DNA from: Parabacteroides faecis | GTDB taxonomy: Bacteria > Bacteroidota > Bacteroidia > Bacteroidales > Tannerellaceae | Reading direction: 5' to 3' | NCBI RefSeq assembly: GCF_014647375.1 | Contig: NZ_BMPB01000005.1 | Coordinates: 186,001-250,000, forward strand | Length of the DNA: 64,000 nt | In this document: positions 54,744 to 61,501 of the stretch, one piece after another | Layout: each line of letters begins with the position of its first letter | Position numbering within the stretch: position 1 is the first letter of the stretch | Notes under the pieces: model-generated | Told to the model about the DNA's origin: nothing | Seen by the model: the letters and a program-made list of their open reading frames with translations, nothing else | Database searches by the model: none | Made by a program: the position numbers and the translations under genes

Positions 54744-57131
54744 TCATCTGCCCAGATAGACACGGAACTTGCCATAAAACGCCCGTCCTGCTTTCTGAAG
54801 GCTGAAATTGTCGTAAAGTTTTTCATCGGTGAAGTTACGGCACTCGAAAGAGATGTTGTAACGTCCGTTTTGAAGGCTGTAAGACAGCGTCAGGTTATGT
54901 GAAAACTGATTGGGAACGACATATTCACCTTTGTTCGATCCGATGATGGATGAATAATAGGTAAAGCTATGCAGATATTGATTGTCATAAGTGAAGATCA
55001 ATGTATTGCCTTTCTTCCAGAGATTACGCCAGTAGAGTGTTATATCCGAATCGGCAAAACGGTAGGGCAGGTTCGGCATACGCTCTTTGTAAGCGATATT
55101 TTCCGCCCCGCTGCCGATGGCTGTTTTCTGGTTGTCACGCACATTCATCTGCGTATAATTACCTCCTACACTCAGCCAGTTTGAAAAACTGTAACGGGCG
55201 GAGAGATTGTAACCTTTCGTCAGCACCTTGCCATAGTTGATATAGCTTGCAGCTTGTTTCCCGCCACTCAGGTCGGTAATATTACGTTGGATATAATCGT
55301 TGGTATTACGATAGATCAGCCCCCCTTCGACATAAAGACCATGTTTACCCAGCGTCTTGTTGTAGCTGACATTCAAGTTCACATTGTCGCTCTTTTCCGG
55401 CTTGATGCCGATATCGCCCATTTCAAGGTCTTCATTACCGAACATCTCTTCGATGGTAGGAAGGCGGTAGGCTTTCTCGTAGGAAAGTTTAGCCTGCAAT
55501 CCCGGTAGGATGAAATAAGTACCTGCCGCACCATACCCTACCGAACTTACGCTGCGGGAAGTGCGGACATATTCAGAGCTCGTATTATCAGTTGCCATCG
55601 GCCCTGCCACATACTGATTATAGTGCTTGCCGAAAACGGACAGATTCCAGTGTTCCGACGGCATCAGGCGATAGGACAGTCCGGCAATATTCTTGCGTGT
55701 CTGCTTGTCGATCGCATCCGTCAGTTCCTCATTGGTAAGCAGCGAGGTATTGGAACGGCGGAAAGCGGTCAACACATTATTAAATGTGAAGACATGGGCA
55801 TGTCCAAGACGATAATTGACGGTTACCGTACCATTCCAGTTATTATTGTCCGACCTTGTATGCTGATAAGACTGTTCGCCACGCGAATTCATCAGATTCT
55901 TTTCGCCGCGCCAGTTATATTCGTAAGCAGACGTATCGATATTGGTCGTCATGTTCTTATTATAGTTAGCGGTGAAAACCAGGTCCAGCCCTTTGGTCAG
56001 CAAGTCGCGTTTGTTATATTCGAGCGACGGCATCAGCGAATGGCCTTTACGATGTTTATCGCCATACACCGTATTCTGACGTACACCTGTCTGTATCTCC
56101 TGATACATATTTGAATAAGTAAAACCCAGCAACAGACGGTCTGCCCAGTTTCTATTGACAAACCCCACTTTTCCGATCACCGCCTCATTATGGTAAGTAT
56201 CGTTGAAACGCTTCACACGTTCCTTTTTATCCGTATCGAGCCGTCCGGTTTCAAAATCCTTCACGGGGGCATCTACCTGATAATCGTTATCCGAATAGTT
56301 TTGGAAAGCGTTGATCTCATAGGTGAAACCATTATCCAGTGTCTGCCCGAAGTTGACATACGATTTATGTGTATTGAACGATCCGTAAGAGTAGGAAGCA
56401 TCGAGGAACCAGTTACGGCGTTTTTTATTCGTCACGATATTGACAACCCCGCCTATCGCATCCGTCCCGAATCCAACGGGTACGACTCCTTTATAGACTT
56501 CGATACGTTCGGCAAAATTGACCGGAATATTATTGAGTGCAAACGAATTTCCGACACCTTCCTGCGGTACGCCGTCGATAAACACCTTCACATGCTTCCC
56601 GCTGAAACCATCCAGCATCAGTTGCATATCCGATCCGACACCACCCGATTCACGAAGTTTCATTCCCGGCGCTTTCGACAGGGCATCGCTCAGACTCTTG
56701 GTCGAATTTTGAAGCTCTTTCGTATCTACCGCAATGGCATTGAAGGCAGAACGTTTCAGTCGGCTGATACCGTTCGATACGATAACTACTTCATCCAGTT
56801 CTTCCACCTGCGGCTTGATCGTCAGATTTTGTTTCGTACGTTCACCGGCTGTCAGGCGGACTGCTTTCTCTACGGTCGTATAGCCGATGGCCGATACCAC
56901 CAGTGTATAGTTTCCTGCAGGTGCTTTAAGATGATAGATACCTTCTTCATTTGTCGTACCTCCGTAGTTTGTCCCTTTCAGATAGACAGTCGCAAAATCA
57001 ACAATTTCTTTTTCCGTCGATAATATCTTTCCCGAGATCATCGCTTCCTGCTGTGCCTTTGCCGCCATCGCCGCAAAAACAAGGGAAAGCGTGATCATTA
57101 ATCCTCTTACAATCGCTTTCAATGTATTCAA
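54744..57131 (-). CDS. TonB-dependent siderophore receptor, XusA-like
   Basis: About 795 aa. The start is uncertain. A -7-like GACCTTTG (complement of 57159-57166) lies on the first possible start (TTG 57161), so the real start is further in. I chose TTG 57131 because it gives a normal signal peptide (NTLKAIVRGLMITLSLVFAAMAAKAQ region); ATG 57098 is the alternative. CarboxypepD_reg-like domain follows (ISGKILSTEKEIVDFATVYLKG), plug with EVVIVSNGISRLKRSAFNAIAV and GFGTDAIGGVVNIVTNKKRR, barrel ending in FRVYLGR. It heads the XusABC-like operon. The upstream region has TACCTA half-sites. Confidence 0.88.
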   Translation of the reverse strand: MNTLKAIVRGLMITLSLVFAAMAAKAQQEAMISGKILSTEKEIVDFATVYLKGTNYGGTTNEEGIYHLKAPAGNYTLVVSAIGYTTVEKAVRLTAGERTKQNLTIKPQVEELDEVVIVSNGISRLKRSAFNAIAVDTKELQNSTKSLSDALSKAPGMKLRESGGVGSDMQLMLDGFSGKHVKVFIDGVPQEGVGNSFALNNIPVNFAERIEVYKGVVPVGFGTDAIGGVVNIVTNKKRRNWFLDASYSYGSFNTHKSYVNFGQTLDNGFTYEINAFQNYSDNDYQVDAPVKDFETGRLDTDKKERVKRFNDTYHNEAVIGKVGFVNRNWADRLLLGFTYSNMYQEIQTGVRQNTVYGDKHRKGHSLMPSLEYNKRDLLTKGLDLVFTANYNKNMTTNIDTSAYEYNWRGEKNLMNSRGEQSYQHTRSDNNNWNGTVTVNYRLGHAHVFTFNNVLTAFRRSNTSLLTNEELTDAIDKQTRKNIAGLSYRLMPSEHWNLSVFGKHYNQYVAGPMATDNTSSEYVRTSRSVSSVGYGAAGTYFILPGLQAKLSYEKAYRLPTIEEMFGNEDLEMGDIGIKPEKSDNVNLNVSYNKTLGKHGLYVEGGLIYRNTNDYIQRNITDLSGGKQAASYINYGKVLTKGYNLSARYSFSNWLSVGGNYTQMNVRDNQKTAIGSGAENIAYKERMPNLPYRFADSDITLYWRNLWKKGNTLIFTYDNQYLHSFTYYSSIIGSNKGEYVVPNQFSHNLTLSYSLQNGRYNISFECRNFTDEKLYDNFSLQKAGRAFYGKFRVYLGR

Positions 57132-57275
57132 TCTTTTTACCGTTACTAAAAACCGATGCAAAGGTCGGGTGAAAATAAAAGCGCATCAATCACCGATTAT
57201 AGGTAAAAACAGAGAGGAAAAAGAGGGGTAAAAGTAGCTATATGTAGGTAGTCGGATTTTTTTAAGTATAGTCTG

Positions 57276-57974
57276 TTGGTCCATTTACACGTTAGCTATT
57301 GGCAAATCTTCGATCTCCTTTGCGAAGACGTGGACGGGACAAAATTCATCCTGGAAATGCAGAATTGCCCGCAACGTTATTTCTTTAACCGTGGATTATA
57401 TTATCTTTGCCGCATGGTCTCCCGTCAGGGAAAGACGGGACGGGATTGGCAATATGGCCTGCTTCCTGTCTATGGTATTTATCTGTTGAATTTCAGCCTG
57501 CCGGAATTCCACAACTGGAGAACAGACGTAATCCTGGCCGACGAAGCAACGGGTAAAACTTTTGGTGAGGTCAAACTGAAACAGATCTATCTGTCGTTCG
57601 ACTTGTTCAATTTAACTCAAGAGGAATGTAAGACTCCTCTTGAAAACTGGATTTATATATTGAAGAATATGAATTTATTTGATATGTCTCCGTTCAAGGA
57701 GAAAGAGGATGCCTTCAGACGTCTGCTCGATGTGGCAAACCTCAGTGCCATGACTGACCATGAGCGTGCTGTCTATGAGGAGAACCTGAAGATTTACCGC
57801 GACTGGCGCGCTACGCTGATATATGCAGTAGAAGAGGCTGAGGAGAAAGGTTTGAAGAAAGGTAAAGCGGAAGAACAGCGTCTTATTGCTGCAAACTTTA
57901 AAAAACAGGGAATAAATAGTGAAACTATAGCTCAGTGTACAGGATTATCGGTAGAAGAAATTGACGAATTGTAG
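57276..57974 (+). pseudogene. 5'-truncated PD-(D/E)XK nuclease (Rpn/transposase family)
   Basis: The frame opens with a TTG and has no normal N-terminus; about 70 residues of the family's usual start are missing. The nuclease core remains: FDLLCEDVDGTKFILEMQN (catalytic Asp and the E-x-Q) followed by FFNRGLYYLCRMVSRQG, YGLLPVYGIYLLNFSLPE, and a coiled Lys/Glu-rich region with a C-terminal helix-turn-helix-like tail (INSETIAQCTGLSVEEIDEL). Such proteins are called recombination-promoting nucleases or putative transposases. It sits alone between the two iron loci and is probably a relic. Confidence 0.75.
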
Positions 57975-57999
57975 TTTATTATTGGCTATAAAATAAATT

Positions 58000-58042
58000 A
58001 TCAGCCGGGTTGTTCAATACATAACAATCTGGCTGATTTTGT
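58000..58042 (+). terminator. Terminator after the nuclease relic
   Basis: ATCAGCCGGGTTGTT pairs (two G-T) with AACAATCTGGCTGAT across CAATACAT, followed by TTTTG. The rest of 57975-58347 holds the hmuY regulatory region and no gene. Confidence 0.8.
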
Positions 58043-58232
58043 TTCTGTCTTTATCAGAATGAAACTCCGAAATGAAATAACATATATGATAAAATCAATT
58101 TATTAATATCAACTTTAAACTTATTTATTATGGCGGAAATACAATGTCTCAAGAGGGGATAGAGATAATTTGTGTTATCTATGTGCTTATTATACACTAT
58201 TTTATTATTTCTTTTCCGCTCTTCTCCTCAAA

Positions 58233-58251
58233 ATACCTATAACTAGGTAAG
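58233..58251. promoter_or_regulatory. Distal dyad operator candidate at hmuY
   Basis: ATACCTATAACTAGGTAAG, containing perfect TACCTA-TAAC-TAGGTA. 32 bp upstream of the second copy. Confidence 0.6.
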
Positions 58252-58264
58252 ATCTCCTTTTTTT

Positions 58265-58283
58265 ATACCCCTTTTTAGGGATT
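58265..58283. promoter_or_regulatory. Proximal dyad operator candidate at hmuY
   Basis: ATACCCCTTTTTAGGGATT, 15 of 19 identical to the site at 50040. It overlaps the -33 by 2 bp. Confidence 0.62.
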
Positions 58284-58312
58284 TCACATTCTTTCAGAAA
58301 CCCGGAACTTTG
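58282..58312 (+). promoter_or_regulatory. hmuY promoter
   Basis: TTTC (58282-58285), 19 nt, GAACTTTG (58305-58312). One mismatch in each element. The ATG follows 35 nt later. Confidence 0.6.
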
Positions 58313-58347
58313 CGGTCAGAATATATTTTACTAAATAATAGAACGCA

Positions 58348-59325
58348 ATGAAAAAGAATTATTACTTATTAGCGATGCTGCTGGTCAGCTCTTTAACGTT
58401 TTTCTCGGCTTGTAGCGATGATGATGACAATGGTGGTGGCGATACCGACGAAACGGTAAAATCGGTTACTCTCGATGCTACAGCCTATGATAAATGGATG
58501 TATTTCAGCTTTAAGGATGGAAAATCGGTTGCCCATGAGATCGAACCGGCTGCCGGTACTTATAAAGGCGATATTTCACTTGATGTAACAGGAATGGGAA
58601 ATATGGGTACTGTTTCCGATCTGAACCTGGTAGTTACCCGTCTCGAAGGGGATTCCTTAACTTTTGCATTAGACGAATTCGATTTTAGCCAATATAAAGA
58701 TATCGCTTTAAAAGCCGGATTTAATATCGCTTCGGATACGATCGGCTGGACACTGACCGGCGGTACAGTCACTGCAGGCAATATCGTTATCACTCCTAAA
58801 GGAAATGTGAACGGCGATAGCATTAATCTGATCATAACAACAAGACCCGGAAGTATGCCGATGGACCTCATCGTCACGTATAAAGGCAAGCTCGAAACGC
58901 GCGGTGGTATCGATGAAACCTCTTTTGATTGGGACATCGCTTTGCATCGCTATGATGTAAAGACCAATGACGGATCGGCTCTCGATACAAAAGAAACGGA
59001 TATTACAAAAGTAACGACTGTCCCGGCCAGCGGTTATGTGGCTGATGTCAGAACAGATAGCTTGATGCTGAATACGAATGGAATGCAGTTGCCTACTCCC
59101 AAGATCGGTTATACACCCAGCTATTGGAACGAAGTACTGAATAAAGGTATCGAATTCAGTTCTGTACCTATGCCTCCTACAGCGGCAAACTGGTCGATGA
59201 GCAACATGGTATACGTCATCAAACTGAAATCCGGCGAATACGCAAAGATCAAATTCACCGATTATTCAAATGATGCTGACGTAAAAGGACATATCTCCTT
59301 CGATTACGTATATCCTTTCAAGTAA
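58348..59325 (+). CDS. hmuY: HmuY-family haem-binding lipoprotein with inserted calycin-like domain
   Basis: 325 aa. Lipobox FSAC followed by SDDDDNGG, a surface-export signal. The HmuY fold starts with VTLDATAYDKWMYFSFKDG (about 41-58) and resumes with FDWDIALHRYDVKTNDGSA (about 195) to VVYVIKLKSGEYAKIKFTDY-like and GHISFDYVYPFK at the end. Between them, about 65-180, is a repeat-like beta domain beginning AGTYKGDISLDVTGM, resembling the calycin-like family. HmuY captures haem from host proteins and hands it to HmuR. First of the hmuYRS operon. Confidence 0.87.
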   Translation: MKKNYYLLAMLLVSSLTFFSACSDDDDNGGGDTDETVKSVTLDATAYDKWMYFSFKDGKSVAHEIEPAAGTYKGDISLDVTGMGNMGTVSDLNLVVTRLEGDSLTFALDEFDFSQYKDIALKAGFNIASDTIGWTLTGGTVTAGNIVITPKGNVNGDSINLIITTRPGSMPMDLIVTYKGKLETRGGIDETSFDWDIALHRYDVKTNDGSALDTKETDITKVTTVPASGYVADVRTDSLMLNTNGMQLPTPKIGYTPSYWNEVLNKGIEFSSVPMPPTAANWSMSNMVYVIKLKSGEYAKIKFTDYSNDADVKGHISFDYVYPFK

Positions 59326-59343
59326 TAAATTCTATCTTCTTAT

Positions 59344-61476
59344 ATGAAAACGATTTTATTGATCCTGGCATCAATAGTATTATGCGGAAACCTGTCGGCG
59401 AATGAACCTCCCCGACAGGTTTCCGGCTGTATAACCGACGAAAAGGGGGAAACGTTGCCTTATGCGAATATCCTGGTAAAAGGAACGACTCACGGCACGG
59501 CTTCCGACCTCGACGGTAATTACAAACTAGACCTCTCAAAGCCCGGAGAATATCACCTTATCATTAAATACGCCGGTTTTACTCCTGTTGAGCAGCGCAT
59601 CTATTTACACGGCGATACGGTCATTAACTTTCGCCTGAAAGAAGATGCCCTTAACCTGAATGAAGTGACAGTGACAGCTACCCGTACCCCCAAACTGTTG
59701 AAAGACGCTCCTGTCATTACCCGTGTCATCACTGCTACCGATATAAAGAAACTCAATGCCGTTACCGTGCAGGACCTGTTGGAAACGGAATTGCCGGGTA
59801 TGGAGTTTACACGCCAGATGGACGGTCAGATCGCAGTCAACATGCAGGGTATGAGTGGTAAATATGTGCTTTTCCTGATCGACGGCGAACGTATGGCAGG
59901 TGAAACGCTCAACAACGTGGATTACAACCGCCTGAATGCCGATAATATCGAACGTATCGAGATCGTGAAAGGGGCCGCATCGGCTCTCTACGGCTCCAGT
60001 GCGATCGGTGGTGTAGTCAATATCATTACCAAGGAACCGTCCAAACCGCTCGAAGTCAATGTAAGTGGCTATTACGGAAGCAATAACGAACAACGTTACG
60101 GTGGAACGATCGGTACAAAGCAGAAAAATATAAGCAGCTTGACTTCCGTCATGTACAAGAACAAGGATCATTATAGCCTGTGGAGTTCCGATCGTACGGA
60201 TTCAGCGATTATCTATGGTGGAAAAGACCTGAGTGTCGATGAAAAATTATCCTGGAAAGTCTCCGATAAAATAACATTGACGGGAAAAGGTGGTTTTTAT
60301 ACCCGCCTGGCTGATATTGCGAACGATAAGAAAACAGATCGTTACCGCGATTACAACGGCAGTGTGCGAATGAACTACCTGATATCGGAAAAGCAGGATT
60401 TGACGATCTCTTACCTGTTGGACCGTTATAACAAATATGATCATTATACGAAAACAGATGCCGATTCACTGAATTACCGGAATACACAGCATACGGCACG
60501 TGCACAATACAATTACTCTTTTACCCCTAACAACACGTTGATCGGGGGAGCCGAGTTCTTTCGTGACGAACTGATGTCTTACCAGTTCAGCGGCGATACA
60601 CATTCCACCAACGATTATATTCTGTATGCCCAGCATGATTTTAATGTGACGGAACAGTTCAACCTTGTGTATGGGGGACGTATGGATTATTATAATTCAT
60701 TCGGTGCGCATATCAGTCCCAATATCTCTTTAATGTATAAACTCAAACCGTTTACGTTCCGGACTTCCTATTCGCGTGGTTTCCGTGCTCCGTCATTGAA
60801 AGAGATGTGGACTGAATGGGATATGGGCGGTATGAATATGTTTATTATTGCCGGTGATCCCAACCTGGAACCGGAGATCAGCGATAACTTTTCCGTATCT
60901 GCCGAATATAGTCGTGACCGTGTGAATTTCTCCGTGATCGGTTATTATAATAATATCAAGGATAAGATCACAACGATCTTTAGTGCGGACCGCGATACTT
61001 CTTATTACCGGAATATCGATAAATCGAAGCTGGCAGGCCTGGATGCAAACCTGGCTGTCAAATGTCCCTACGGTTTTACGGTGAAGGCGGCCTATGCTTA
61101 TGTCCATGAGAATATGAAACAGAATGGATATAATGTATCGTCTACCCGTCCTCACTCTGCCACTCTGGGTATAAATTACGAATATTCAAGAAAGAATTAT
61201 GACTTGAATGTGGCATTGAACGGCCGTTTCCTCGGTAAGCTGGACACCTACGAGGCGAACAGTACGGGCGATACCTTTACGCCGGTGCATTATTCCGGTT
61301 ATCAGAACTGGAAGATAACAGTTTCACAACGTCTGTTCGGGGCTTACCTGCTTCAGGCAACGGTAGATAATATCTTTAATTACAAACCGGATATTATAGC
61401 CTCCAATTCGCCGATGTCGCCGGGTACAACCTTCATGATCGGCCTATCTGTTAACATCGACGAGATATTCAAATAA
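59344..61476 (+). CDS. hmuR: TonB-dependent haem receptor
   Basis: 710 aa. Signal peptide to about 20 (ILASIVLCGNLSAN), CarboxypepD_reg-like domain about 28-100 (GCITDEKGETLPYANILVKGTTHG), TonB box region NEVTVTATRTPKLLKDAPVI, plug with QDLLETELPGMEF and YGSSAIGGVVNIITKEP, barrel with FRTSYSRGFRAPSLKEMW, end IGLSVNIDEIFK. It lies 18 nt after hmuY and 25 nt before hmuS. It moves haem across the outer membrane using TonB. Confidence 0.92.
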   Translation: MKTILLILASIVLCGNLSANEPPRQVSGCITDEKGETLPYANILVKGTTHGTASDLDGNYKLDLSKPGEYHLIIKYAGFTPVEQRIYLHGDTVINFRLKEDALNLNEVTVTATRTPKLLKDAPVITRVITATDIKKLNAVTVQDLLETELPGMEFTRQMDGQIAVNMQGMSGKYVLFLIDGERMAGETLNNVDYNRLNADNIERIEIVKGAASALYGSSAIGGVVNIITKEPSKPLEVNVSGYYGSNNEQRYGGTIGTKQKNISSLTSVMYKNKDHYSLWSSDRTDSAIIYGGKDLSVDEKLSWKVSDKITLTGKGGFYTRLADIANDKKTDRYRDYNGSVRMNYLISEKQDLTISYLLDRYNKYDHYTKTDADSLNYRNTQHTARAQYNYSFTPNNTLIGGAEFFRDELMSYQFSGDTHSTNDYILYAQHDFNVTEQFNLVYGGRMDYYNSFGAHISPNISLMYKLKPFTFRTSYSRGFRAPSLKEMWTEWDMGGMNMFIIAGDPNLEPEISDNFSVSAEYSRDRVNFSVIGYYNNIKDKITTIFSADRDTSYYRNIDKSKLAGLDANLAVKCPYGFTVKAAYAYVHENMKQNGYNVSSTRPHSATLGINYEYSRKNYDLNVALNGRFLGKLDTYEANSTGDTFTPVHYSGYQNWKITVSQRLFGAYLLQATVDNIFNYKPDIIASNSPMSPGTTFMIGLSVNIDEIFK

Positions 61477-61501
61477 GCAAACAACAACAAACCAATAAAT
61501 A

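Noticed and set aside
56190-57023. 277-codon plus-strand frame inside the Xus-like receptor gene
   Set aside because: Antisense shadow of a clearly coding receptor; low-complexity translation without motifs.
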